Shown one piece after another: positions 22,188 to 33,229 of a stretch of 64,000 bases of DNA. The position numbers were made by a program, and so were the translations under genes. The stretch spans positions 102,276,957 to 102,340,956 of the forward strand of contig NC_082689.1 of NCBI RefSeq assembly GCF_949987515.2, read 5' to 3'. The DNA comes from Delphinus delphis. Its lineage: Eukaryota > Chordata > Mammalia > Artiodactyla > Delphinidae. Each line of letters opens with the position of its first letter. Position 1 is the stretch's first letter. The notes beneath the pieces were generated by a model. The model worked only from the letters and a program-made list of their open reading frames with translations. It searched no databases and was not told the origin of the DNA.

Positions 22188-25100
22188 AGAGCCTGCACTC
22201 AGAGTAGAGGAAAAGCCCGCTTTCCCTGGCAGAGCCTCCTGCATTCCCGCGGCCGGCTGCCGCTGCCGCAAGCTCTTGTGGCCCCAGCAATTAGGCTGTG
22301 TGTCCACCAAGAGTTCATTGTGATTGTTATCAGTTGTGTTGTTGAAATTACATAAAGTAATACAAAATTTGTAATCTGATGAAATGAAAATATGAAAAGG
22401 GTGGTTTTTGTTTCCTATGACAAATAAGTTGAAAGCTCTGGATACTTGGTTAAGGCGAGTGTTACTAAAGAAACTTCTAGATGTATTAGATGTGGGCTTG
22501 GTATTTGGAAAAGACTGGAAGAACATTTAGAAGGGTTCAGTTCACAGGCATTTTGGACCCTATCGTTCTAAGACCACTTTAAACAAAACTAAAGACAGGA
22601 AGTTTTTGTATTCACTGGGGTGGAGTGAATTTGGAATGCAAATTTGCCTGAACGCCAGCTTCTGGCTACATTTCCACAGGTACTTATTTCGTACCTTTGA
22701 ATTTCCCACTGCTCATTTCCGCCTGTGGGTGGGGTGTGGGATTACTTCACATGGTCCAAGGTGCTGTTCTTTGGGGTCCTGCCTTTTCAATTTGAGGTCT
22801 CTGACGCCAAAAGTTCGCAGCCAAGATGTCACATTGTCTCTTGTCTGAAAAGTCTGACAAAACAGAATTTCAGTTTTTCCCAATCAGCAAATAATTTCAG
22901 GGCAAGAGTGGCTTCCTTGCTCTGCTTACTTTCCTGGGGTCCCATTTCCCCTTAGATTTTAGCCTGTTAATCCCGCTTCGTCTTTTCGGATGTTTGACGC
23001 TTTCAAGGTCCTACTTAAAATACATTCCAACAAACACCGTTTCCAGCGGGAGGCTTTTTCTTTATAACCTGGCCCACGTTAATGTGCTATATAGACTTTC
23101 TACAGGTCACCTACTCATGATTCTTGCTGAGAAACCAAACTGCCTTCTGAAATTGGCACGTCCCTCTGGAAGAGGCTGGTGCCAAGTCTGAAAGCTTAGA
23201 ATGACATAACTCAAACTTTTTCCTAAAGTAAAACTAAAACCACTGGGCTCCTCTGCATTACATAATTCTGTCTCCAACATGCTAAAAGAACCGATAAATT
23301 TTAGATGGACAAATTGGTGGATAATGATTTTGCCTCTATTTCTTGATTTTTTTTCTTACCTTGTCAGTATTTTGAGGCACTTAAATTTACATAAATCATC
23401 TAATCAGTGCTTCCCAGTAAAACTTCATGTGATGATAGAAGTGTCCTATAATCCGCTCTGTCCATCACGTGGGTTATTGCACTCTTGAGATGTGGCTAGT
23501 GTAACTGAGGACCTGAATTTTTATTTTATTTTGATTAATTTAAATAGATGCATGTGTCTAGTGCCTGCTGTATTAGACAGTACAGATTCTAAGACAAATT
23601 TCTTTCTGCTCCTTCAGGATAAACACTTGTTATATAATATAAAAATAGTTTTCTGATCACAGTCTTCTCTCCAGATGCTACGTAGTGCATGAAACCAAAA
23701 TAGTAGCAACCACTATTGACATAAAACAAATAACACACACACAACAAACTTTTAATTAACCCAACAAATATTTATTGAACTCGTATTACAATACAAACGA
23801 GGCACCACCCTAGGCACTGACAAGTGTGCCATATGCCCTAAGAGCCTGCTTTCTACGTAGATGATTATGGATTGATTGATGACAGAGGATTTTATAAACA
23901 GCTTTCACTGTAAAATGCAACTTCATTACTTCAACTTCCCCTAAACATATTAGAGGGGGATGTTTGACAGGATGTAAACATAGCCAACCACTAGCTCTGT
24001 GAGATGCTCCAAAGGGGGGAAAAAACAAATGCTTCATGGAACAAATTGTGTCCTGGAATATTACAGGGTCTCAAAATTCCCATATTGACAATATCTGTTT
24101 AATTTTTTCTAATCCAATGCTTACTAAATATGAGCACAGAATCCTATTTTTCTCCACAAATTCCTGTTAATATTAATTCTAAGGAATACATTTTGGGAAT
24201 TGGAGAGTTATGCTAAGGAATTTTACAAGGCATAAATAAGCAAAAACTCTGGATAACCTATGATAGCTTTTTTCAAAGTAGCATTTGCAGATCTTTAGAG
24301 GACATGAGTACATTCTCAGTGGTCCATAAATTTACTGGAGAATTTTTAAATGATGTGATTTTAATTACATGATATCCTTCAAATATTAATACAAGCATGT
24401 TGTGAATCATGTTGATAAACACGTTCTAGCAGAGCATTGCTACATGATTTCTCTTAAGATTGGATTCTAATTGTCTTACATTGATTAAAAAACAACAGAG
24501 ATGGATTTAAATGATCATTTGCTCTAAATGAAGGCCAAATAATGGTAGGGTAGACTGTACAAATAAAGGTTGAATAAAGAGAAGTAGTGAAAGAATTGGG
24601 CCATCACGTGATAAACAGTAATAAGAGCACGTTTTATCTCAAAATAATTCATTCTGTAGCAACTACTTCAGTCTTCATTGAAATGCTTCAGTTTCAAAAA
24701 ACACCTTTCACATTACTGTAATTTGAAGCTTACTTAGTTTATGCTTTTGTTCATATTTATTTTGCAAATGTTTTGGTTTATAGAAGTAGGAGTTAAGCCT
24801 AAGGATCTTCTACCTAGTTTTATGTTTAGAACATTATAATTTTTGTAGGTTTGAGTAATATCATCAAAATGATTGAAGTCAAAACTAGGGTTACATACAA
24901 ATTATTTATGTGTGAAAACACTGTTGTAGGATATTTCTGTTACAGTTCCGAATGCATCATATAGCATTCTTAAATATTTAGCCAATATTTAAATTGGTTT
25001 GCATTCCATGGTTATGCATCATCTGTTAAATTTGCTGTGTGCCCAGGGAAGGTCTGGAAAGTATTAAAATCTCATCATAGATAATCATGAGTTGACTGGG

Positions 25101-25367
25101 TTTAATATCACTGCAGATAAAAATAGCTTTATTGAACTATTCAAATACAGCAAGGTCAGGTTTTGTGGATTTTTTTCCTCTTGATCTCTATTGTCTTTTT
25201 AAAAAACTTCCATACACAGCATACACACTATGCAAGGCATGCCTTCAACTACCACCTGGAGGTCAAGGATTCCAGATCTCTATTTCTATCCGTTTGCTCA
25301 CTTGAATTCCAGATGCACATTTCCAGTACTCTATTCGACATTTTTACCTAAATGCTCAACAAGTATT
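22188..25367. other. Gene-free intergenic DNA
   Basis: 22190-22280 contains a small GC-rich patch (CGCGGCCGGCTGCCGCTGCC) in otherwise AT-rich DNA. There is an octamer ATGCAAAT at 22637. No coding frames are recognised. Confidence 0.45.
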
Positions 25368-25369
25368 TC

Positions 25370-25866
25370 AAACTCGTTCAACCCCAGATTCAATTCCTGT
25401 GTTCTTGTTCTAGATCAGTGGTGTTCACTTCCACTCTGTCCATCAAACTCAAAACTCTGAAGTCATCTTCCACTTCTTTCTTTTCCTCACCCTCATGTCA
25501 GTGGTCGGCAAGTCCTGCCAATTCTCTTTGAACCTCACCATTGCCTTAGTTCAGGCTTGTACCATCTCTCAGATGATGATTGCAATAGCTGCCTACGTAG
25601 ATTCCCTGATGCACCAGTTACCTTCAGTGCCAATCTAGCTTAAAATAGGAAGAACATATCTGATCTCAATGACAGTCCTCAGTTGACTTGCTTCTGCCTA
25701 CATGAGCTGGCCTAGCTTCATTTACTGAGACTTCTGCCTTAAAAGGCTGTGAATTCAATGAAGGCAAGGGCTCTGCCTTGTTCATTTTTATTTCTCAGTG
25801 TTTTACAAAGTTTTTAGCATGCAACTGGTGCTACATGTCGTTGAATGTTGACAGGGCACTAGTGAG
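25370..25866. other. Possible old LINE-like relic
   Basis: AAACTCTGAAGTCATCTTCC and GATTGCAATAGCTGCCTACG recall a common diverged mammalian repeat. I am not sure of the class. Confidence 0.3.
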
Positions 25867-25867
25867 T

Positions 25868-26250
25868 AGCTAAAAGCACAGGTTGTAGAATCAGACAGAT
25901 CTAGGTTTAATTTCTCTCCTCTGCCACTTAGTTGCCAAGTGACCCTGGGCAAATTAACTCTAAGACAGTGATTCTCAACTCTGGCTTCATATTAGGATTA
26001 CACAAGGGATTTATTAAAAGGGCCAAGGCCCCCTCTTCAGTCCAATCAAATCAGAATATATGGAGGGTGATGCTCAGGCACTAGAAATTGTAATAGATCC
26101 ACAGGTGATCTTAAAATGCAGCCACTGTGAGAATCGCTGCTCTTAGCCTTAATTTCTCATCTACTATATAGTAACTGTTTTGAAGGGGTTTTGAGCATGT
26201 GAAATGAAATGGAATTTAGCATAGTGCCTGGCACATAGTAAGTCATGAAA
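25868..26250 (+). mobile_element. MIR SINE relic split by a MER5-type element
   Basis: The first half is 25868-25972 (AGCACAGGTTGTAGAATCAG, GACCCTGGGCAAATTAACTC). The second half resumes at 26149-26250 (TAATTTCTCATCTACTATAT, TAGTGCCTGGCACATAGTAA). The two halves are in order and the same orientation. Confidence 0.7.
25973..26148 (+). mobile_element. MER5-type hAT element inserted in a MIR
   Basis: It opens CAGTGATTCTCAACTCTGGC and closes with CCACTGTGAGAATCGCTG, the inverted ends of MER5 elements. Flanks CTCTAAG and CTCTTAG look like a decayed 8-bp hAT duplication. Confidence 0.7.
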
Positions 26251-26299
26251 TTAACACACAACCTCGATATGTAACCTCCTTCTCAATGGCTACCCACCA

Positions 26300-26640
26300 G
26301 CTGCTTTCCCTTCCTTTCAGTTTCTGGAATGTACCAAGATTTTGCAGCTTTAGTGCCTTCACACTTGCTCTTCACCCTGCTCTTAGAAGATCTCTATCTT
26401 CAAGTCACACCTGAAGTCATACCCAGTCCCCTTTCACAGTATGGAGATGTTCATCATCTTTGTAGCACTTGTCTCCATTTGAAATTATACACTAATTTAA
26501 CGATTTACTGTGTGTTTCCCCAACTGTACTGCAAACTTCACAAGGCAGAAAAGGTTTTTTCTTCCTGAGGTCCAGTGCCAAGTGCCTGGGATGTGCATGA
26601 CGTTCAGGTGATAGTTGTTGAGGGATGAATGGATTAACAA
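26300..26640 (+). mobile_element. L2 LINE 3' end relic
   Basis: GCTCTTAGAAGATCTCTATC, CTTTGTAGCACTTGTCTCC, CCAACTGTACTGCAAACTTC and GTTGAGGGATGAATGGATTA follow the order of the L2 3' UTR. Confidence 0.65.
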
Positions 26641-28059
26641 ATGATCCATCCTGTAATCTCAAAAAGGCAAAAATCCTTGACTTTTTGTGTCCCACAACTG
26701 TATGTATTCCTACATCAAAACACCACCAAAACTAGTACTAGAGTCTCTAGTGTTTTGGGTTCTAGGTACTGACTAGGAAAACTCCAGATGCTTTTAATTC
26801 GGGAAAGGCTTCCAAGTTCAAGGTTCTTAGAGGCTTAGTCATCAACCCTTGGACAATCATTAATGTTAGTCTAAAAATATCTCACTTCAACAAGGCAAAT
26901 AAACTTTTGTGGGTGTTTGTGTTAGCTAAGTAAAAAGGTTTTTGTTTTCTAGTTTACCTTTATTCCCACTCAGTTGGGAAACCAAACAACATGTAAGGTT
27001 AATGGAAAAAACTTTTCTGAAGTCACAGAATTAGCAAATCATTGATACTTTAGCCTATGAAGAGAACCTTAGAAATAATCTAGACCAATCCTTCATTTTA
27101 CAAATGGGAACAAAAAAGCCTAGAGAAATCAATTTATTGGACATGATTATGCACTTGCTGTCACAGCGCCAGGTTTCAATCCTTCACCAGTGTTCTCTCA
27201 GCCATATTACACCAGCTTCAAAGTAACCCAAAGTTATTCTGATTTCTCAGCGTTCTTCATCAATTTATACTCTGGCATCAAGTAATTTGTGATTTTCATG
27301 TTTCCATGATAATAACAAATATCTAGTCCAAATTCATGAGTGTGACATTCAGATCTCATGTCTCAATACATCTGTCTACGCTCCAGGCTCCACCATCTAT
27401 TTCATGTTTTTCCATCTCTGAGCTCCCAGAGAATGCACAGCTTCATCATATCTGCCTCGTTATCATGCATAAAAACTGTTCCCAAACTTAATCAGAAGAC
27501 AGTGGCTCTCTGTATTTCTCCTGAGGACTTTGTATTCTACCTCATACTGAAGTAGGAATGACTGCGTTGGATGGAAGAACCTTAGGAACTGGGGGCCACA
27601 CAGTTCTTGCTTTTTAGGTCTTATCCCTTCTTGCAATCAGTAAATACTTAAACTAAAACAAAGGTCTCTCCAGGCTAAAATCTTCCATAAGGATTTCATT
27701 GAAGGCAATTTTGAAGTGTTTGAAAAAGCTGGCTTAGAGGAGGCAAGACCTGGATGAACAGGACTCATGTTGCTTTAAAGAGAACAATGATGTCAGGACA
27801 TTTTGAAGTTATTGTCTCTTTTCTGGGTTCTTTTCTGGGTGCTCTTCTCCTTTCTTTTTAAAATTCCTCCTCCATTCAGTATAATCCACCCACATCCCTT
27901 TTTTTACTGGTACTGTGAAAATCTACACGAGACAAATTTAAAACCTTTAGGAAACATTAGAGAAAACAAGAAAGCCATACAAATACTTGCTTTGATGCAT
28001 TTTGTTGCAAATTTAATTTCTCCTTCAATTTTCATTAATAAATGTACCAGTAAAAACGA
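26641..28059. other. No gene seen; upstream flank of INSIG2
   Basis: AT-rich sequence up to the CpG island. The 144-codon frame 27803-28237 runs from AT-rich DNA into the island and has no landmarks. Confidence 0.45.
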
Positions 28060-28148
28060 CGACTGCCCGGTCAGCAAACAACAGCGGATCTACCAGCCTT
28101 TCACCACTCGACAGTCCACGCCTACAGCCGGCCGCTACCCTCGCGGAG

Positions 28149-28210
28149 ACCGGAAGTTCTTTTGCCCCGGCTCGCGGGCCCACTACCTGGCGCCGGTGGG
28201 AACCGGAAGT
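28149..28210 (+). promoter_or_regulatory. Twin ETS/GABPA-type sites
   Basis: ACCGGAAGT at 28149-28157 and 28202-28210, same orientation, 53 bp apart. Both are followed by similar sequence (TTNTTYTGCCCCG), which suggests the site arose by a local duplication. Confidence 0.65.
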
Positions 28211-28249
28211 TGTTCTGCCCCGATCGTCCGAGCGTAACCGCGTCGGCCG

Positions 28250-28344
28250 CACAGGCGCAGTGGAGCTCGGGAGGAGTTGTGGGAGGGGAGGAGGAAGCGG
28301 CGGAGGGGCGTGGGGGCCGGTCCCAGAAGATGGCGGAGGCGGGG
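28250..28344 (+). other. INSIG2: INSIG2 exon 1, 5' untranslated (start approximate)
   Basis: The 3' boundary is a strong donor, GTGAGT at 28345-28350. Only the 5' boundary is uncertain. The exon contains one ATG, at 28330, in a good context (A at -3, G at +4). Spliced to exon 2 it reads eight codons, MAEAGDFW, then TAG. The exon is therefore non-coding for INSIG2 and instead supplies an upstream ORF. Confidence 0.72.
28330..28344 (+). promoter_or_regulatory. First part of an exon 1 uORF
   Basis: ATGGCGGAGGCGGGG precedes the splice donor. After splicing to 42647 it continues GATTTCTGGTAG, eight codons and a stop. The context is strong. Confidence 0.65.
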
Positions 28345-29209
28345 GTGAGTTGGGATTCCCCGGGGAAGCGCGGTGGACTTGGTGCTGAGGGAAGGGGCCT
28401 GAGGAAGGTGGTGGCCCTCGGGAAGAGGAACCGCTTGCGTTTTTGCAGCCTGGGAACCCTGCTGGCAAGTACGAGGAGCCAGGACCACAGATGGGGCCTG
28501 AAGGGCGAGGGGCTCTGCTTAACCTGGAGAAGGGTCGGCGAGATCCGGAAGGGGACACCTGGGTCGGGGAGAGGGTCTAGGAGAGGCCGAGGCTCCCCGG
28601 TCAGTGGAAGAGTGTCCGAGCGGAAAGAAGGCTGGAGGACGGCGGGAAGGGCGACCCCGGAGATCTGCTGGGGTGGAGGTCGGCGGGCTGTCAAGCATAG
28701 AGCTGTCAGGACTCGGCAGGCTCGTAGCCAGGGAGACCAGACTCAGGCTTGGGAGGGGGAAGGATCCGAAAAGGTAGGTATTGTAGAATGCTTAGAATCC
28801 GCCAAAAGGTATGTTGATATTGGGTTGAGGAGTGGGACTTCGGCATTTTGGATTGGAATTGGAAACCTCTGGAGTAGGTGTATGGTAAAGACAAAGATTA
28901 CTCTTTTCAGGACCTAGAAGTCGGTTGGTGATAGTTTCTTGGATTTTAGGGTTGGTCAGTGGGGATTGGCAATCTGGTAGAGGAAAGCAGTGTGGGTAAA
29001 ACTTAAGTGATAGTGACCCATGTCCAGTTAGCATTGGCAGAAAGTTAGTGAAGTATGGCGTTAGCTAGATAGTCTAGGGAAATATGACTAGGAAGAGCTG
29101 ACTGTTTTGTAGGGTTATTGAGAAAATGCTTCAAGAAGGAATGAGTAGTCTTGACAGCTGGGGCACCGAGACTGGCCGGGATCACTATTGCAATGGAGCT
29201 GAGGATTGT

Positions 29210-29234
29210 GGGGGGGGGGGGGGCGGGGGGGGGG
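29210..29234 (+). repeat. G14-C-G10 tract in INSIG2 intron 1
   Basis: Fourteen Gs, one C, then ten Gs on the sense strand, about 0.9 kb from the promoter. It could form G-quadruplex DNA or RNA. Such runs are also prone to sequencing error. Confidence 0.85.
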
Positions 29235-30559
29235 AGACAAGCTCCTGTCTTGGGTGCAGGAGGAATGAAGGCAGTCTGGCAGAGGCTAGGTTGTATCTTC
29301 CAACTTTGGGGTTTGGCCCTGATAGGGAACCATTGAGTGAAAAATGAATGAAGGGATGCCCCCACTAATAAGGGCTCCCCAGAGAATAGCCCCGTACTCT
29401 TCCTGTTTCCTCCTTTTATTCTTTCTCTGGACATTAGGTTGAGTAGTGTGTTTTGTTATAGTTCTCAGTACATACCTGATATAAAGTGACGAAGCTGTGA
29501 ATCATGTACATTTATTTGGTAAAGAGGTTGATTCTTTTTAAACTGACAACTGTTACTTTTACGTGTGGTGGACTGAAAAGGAAAGGATAAAATGCAATTG
29601 AGAAATTTAATGACAGAGCTTGTTTTCATTGTTATCAGAAAATTATTCTCAAACGATGGAGTAACCTTTTTAGGGACTGAGATTGGTCATTTAAAAGCAA
29701 TAATGGGATGCAAATGTTGCTTGCTTAATGGTTTCTGTGTTTGGGTTTTAATGTTGACAGGAAAGATGAGTTGCAGGGTCTTCAAGGCAAACATGTTTTT
29801 CTTCCTAAAAGTTTTTAGCGTCCATAGCCTACGATTCACATTTGTGTGCTTTTATTTAAGGAGAGTTTCATTGACTTAAGTGTGTTTTTCCTAACTGTAA
29901 TGCTTATTCTATTTTGAGAATGCCATTCTAATTACAAGAGCATAGGATAAAAAAGATGTGAGGTAGTAATTTAATTTTATTATTTAGTAGCCTTTCTGAT
30001 CTAAGCACCTGAAGAGACAGGTAATCTGAGGGAGTAAACATACTTCTGTGACTGCTCTTCCTTTAAAGAGAAATGATCTTGTATGGTTTTTGGGGTGTTG
30101 CAATTGTTAAAATACAATTGGTACTTAATCAGTTCTTAGGGAGATTTTGTTTGTATGCTTGTTTTCAAATGCCTGTTGCCTGGAAGTTGTTTCAGTGGCA
30201 AATGTAAACTTCGATTTTCATCCGCAAAGCTGAGAATCACTTATTTTATTTACCTGAAGGTAATAATAATCCATTGACAGGAAGCCATAGACTGGGAATA
30301 ACGTTTTTCCAGTTTTGATGATTTGTTATTATCTATCCAAACTATTTGAACTATTTTTCTTTTTGTTCAGTAACGTACTTTATAGAAATTGTAGGTCAGG
30401 GCTCAAGGTAGAATTTTTCATGTTCTGTGGAAGTTTCTTGTTTGTCAGTTTTTGGAAAAAAAAAGTGTTATTTTGGTATTAACAGTAGTTTATCAACATG
30501 GCTTTAAAAACTGTTTCTTTTGTGGCATTTAAATTGTTTCTGTATGGTGTTTGTAGAAA

Positions 30560-30760
30560 AGGCAGTTGTGAAATGGGAAACACTCTGGACATGGAGTCAG
30601 AGTGCTTGGAGCTAGTCCTGGTACTACCCGGCAACAGTTTTATAATCTCAGAAAGTTATTTTTGTAAAATAAAAAGATTAAGGATTAAAAACACCTGCCT
30701 ACTTACTAGGATTATTGTTGAGGATCTATTGAGATATTGTCTTTTAAATGGTATCTTTAT
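30560..30760 (+). mobile_element. MIR SINE relic
   Basis: GGACATGGAGTCAGAGTGCT, TTTTGTAAAATAAAAAGATT and GGATTATTGTTGAGGATC in MIR order. Confidence 0.55.
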
Positions 30761-31211
30761 ACCAGAGACTTCTTCCCTGATCAGAAAATTATTTCTTGGG
30801 TAATCTAAATTTTTCAAATATAGGTTTTTAAAAAATTTTTGAGAATCGAATTTATTGCTGTTGTAACAGTAACATTTAAAGGTATAGATACGCTCTAGGA
30901 AGATATTATCAATACATAATCAGAAAACCAAACTTGAAAACAAACAAATTAGGGATATTTATTCCAAGAGCTTTCACTTTAAAATAACCTCCTCCCCTAA
31001 TGTGTGACTATTATAAACAACATGCTTTATTTAGGAACTTAGTTGTTGCATAGTAGGCGGTGAATGGTCTTGTGGAATTTTTTACCCCTTTGACGAGTCT
31101 GGCCATTTCTAGGAGTTCACTTTACATGTTTGTCGTAGCAAGACCCAGTAGTATACATTCTTGATCTTGTCACTTCACTTACCCACTTTGGGTCTCATTT
31201 GCTTTGCCAGG

Positions 31212-31380
31212 AAACAGATCACTGGTTCTTAACTTCTTTTGGATCATGAACTTTTTGAGTACTTGATATAAAAATGTCCAACTCCCTAACCGGAAAAATG
31301 CACATATCCACAACTTTTTTGGTTTTGTTTTACATCAGACTCACATAGCCCCTGGAAGAGATGAACTCCCATTCCCTTCC
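31212..31380 (+). mobile_element. hAT-type DNA transposon relic
   Basis: CACTGGTTCTTAACTTCTTT and GGAAAAATGCACATATCCAC match a family with GGTTCTTAACC-type ends. The right end is lost. Confidence 0.45.
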
Positions 31381-31734
31381 ATTTCTTACATTTTAGGATA
31401 CTGTGATTCTAAAGCATTTTAACTTTTATTTTTGTCTCCAGTAATTATATAGTATTGTATTATTATGTAGTCACAAAATTAGCTTTTTGGACTTAAAAAA
31501 TAGCTTAAAAAATCTTATTCAGGTAAACATGAAACAATTGTGTTATTTTTAAAGACAACTTTTGGGGTGAAGTAAGAAACTATAAACAAGCACTTTCAGA
31601 AAGGTTGAGTAAACAGCTGTGGCAGAATTACATAAATAAACATTGTAGAAAGTCTCTAGCAGCCTGGAAGTAGAATGCGGAAAGAGTCTAGCAATCAGTG
31701 TCTCTCAGTGGGAGAACATTGCGTCTCTGTGGGA

Positions 31735-31912
31735 ATTTGGAAACATGTAAGGCCATGTTTGGTTATCTCAGAGTGGGGAGGGGGGCGTGCACTGGCATTT
31801 AGTGGGCACGAGCCAGGGCTGCTAACTGTTTTTCAATGCTTAGGGCAGTTCCAAACAACAAGAAATTGCCCTGCCCAAAATGCCAGTGCTCTTTGACAAA
31901 CACTGGTGAGTG
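31735..31912 (+). mobile_element. MER20-type hAT element
   Basis: GTTTGGTTATCTCAGAGTGG, ACTGGCATTTAGTGGGCACG, CCAGGGCTGCTAACTG and CAACAAGAAATTGCCCTGCC follow the MER20 pattern. MER20 copies are known to serve as enhancers in placental mammals. No such role is shown here. Confidence 0.65.
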
Positions 31913-32449
31913 ATGTGAGATGGGACCTACCACACCAGAATAGCTTTTTAAAACTGAAGCTGTTTTGTTCTTTTAAAAATATTATTCAACATAAAATTCC
32001 CTTTTGGAAAAATTCACAGACAGAAACAATTTACTAGATATACTAGAGCAATTTGGGTTACTTAAAATGTGTATTTACTCTTTGTCCTCTAGTAGCTGTT
32101 TTAGTAGCAGAAAGCGGGAGGTATTGTTGTGTCTGCTGAAGTTTGGGAAATGAGGAGTCAACTCTTGGTCTAATACTGTATGTAAGTTGGCCATATGATT
32201 TTTTTCTTTAATACATATTTTTACTCCTGGATCTAGGACTTTTAAAGAAAATTTATTTGTTTGTACATTTATTCTTATGGTCTTTCTGGTTGGACATTAA
32301 TTTACATTAGTACCTTGAGAATATTTACAGTTAAGATTGTTTTCCAGTGTCTGTCCATCTTTTCAGTAACCAAATCCCCTTCTATAGGGGATGCCAAAAA
32401 AGAAGTCTAAGGAGCTGGGCTGGAATGGGACTCAAGTTTTAGAGGAAAG

Positions 32450-32665
32450 AGGATGGGTTTTGGCATCAGTCAGATGTAAGGTACAATTCCAGTTCTAATA
32501 CTGCATGTCATGTGACCATAGGCAAGTTGTTAAGTCTCTTTGACTTTATATCTTCATTTGTAAAATGTGGATGATAATACCTACCTTTAGCATTATTTTG
32601 AAGATTAGAGTTACTGTATGCCTGGCATGGAGTAGGCCCTCCATAAATGGGTGCTGTATCGTGAT
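32450..32665 (+). mobile_element. MIR SINE
   Basis: Well preserved: GCATCAGTCAGATGTAAGGT, GTGACCATAGGCAAGTTGTT, TCATTTGTAAAATGTGGATG, and TGCCTGGCATGGAGTAGGCC at the end. Confidence 0.8.
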
Positions 32666-33215
32666 GATAATGATGATGATGAATTCTGTAGATACTGAAC
32701 ACTGTAGAACACATGACATGCTGACATGCTGGATACCACAGCAAGGAATAGTCTGCAAGACCAGGTCAAGGGGAGATGTTTTCTATGTTTTCTAGGATTT
32801 TCAGTAGGTGTTTAGAATATATTTTCCTATGAATCAGCTATAATATGTACTGTTTTCTCAAGGCTGCTAAGCTATAGAGCTCAGTGATGTTGTACAGTAA
32901 GTAGGTTTGTGAGCTTGAGGATAAAATTCCCCCCTTGGGTGTTGGGCACAGAGCTTTGAGTGTGGTAGAGGCACAGTAAAAAAAAGTCTATTGTTTCTGT
33001 TTATAACGTGGAACTGATAGGCTGTGAAAGTTACTAGTGCTTACAGATGTTCTCATTTTCATACTGATTATTTCTAAACTCAACACCCCCACCCCTCCCT
33101 CCAGTTTACACATGGGTTTTGTTCCCAAAATTCATTTATAAGGTAGTTTGAAACTTGGAAGCTTACAGGACATATATTTTAAAGATGATTAACTGCTAGG
33201 TTAGGTTCACCTTCC

Positions 33216-33229
33216 AAAAGGCCTGCTTA
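33216..33229 (+). repeat. L1 target-site duplication, left copy
   Basis: AAAAGGCCTGCTTA, identical to 41130-41143. The AAAA at the 5' side fits the L1 endonuclease preference (TTTT/AA on the cut strand). Confidence 0.9.

Larger units (their letters stand above)
28060..28760 (+). promoter_or_regulatory. INSIG2: CpG-island promoter of INSIG2
   Basis: Base composition changes abruptly from AT-rich flanks to GC-rich, CpG-dense sequence here. No TATA box is seen near the likely start. Two ACCGGAAGT ETS/GABPA-type motifs (28149-28157 and 28202-28210) sit in the same orientation, followed by CpG-rich sequence with GCGCAG and GGAGG tracts. A motif AAGATGGCGG at 28328, of the YY1 start-site type, overlaps the first ATG in exon 1. 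This is typical of a housekeeping promoter with dispersed starts. Rodents are known to have a second, liver-specific INSIG2 first exon; I could not locate one here. Confidence 0.8.
29235..33215 (+). other. INSIG2 intron 1, part before the L1
   Basis: Contains MIR at 30560-30760, hAT relics at 31212-31380 and 31735-31912, and MIR at 32450-32665. No exon is recognised, though a cryptic or alternative first exon cannot be excluded. Confidence 0.6.

Noticed and set aside
28025..28917. Several long overlapping frames on both strands (up to 251 codons)
   Set aside because: They are shadows of the GC-rich CpG island, where stop codons are rare. They cross the exon 1 donor and have no protein landmarks.
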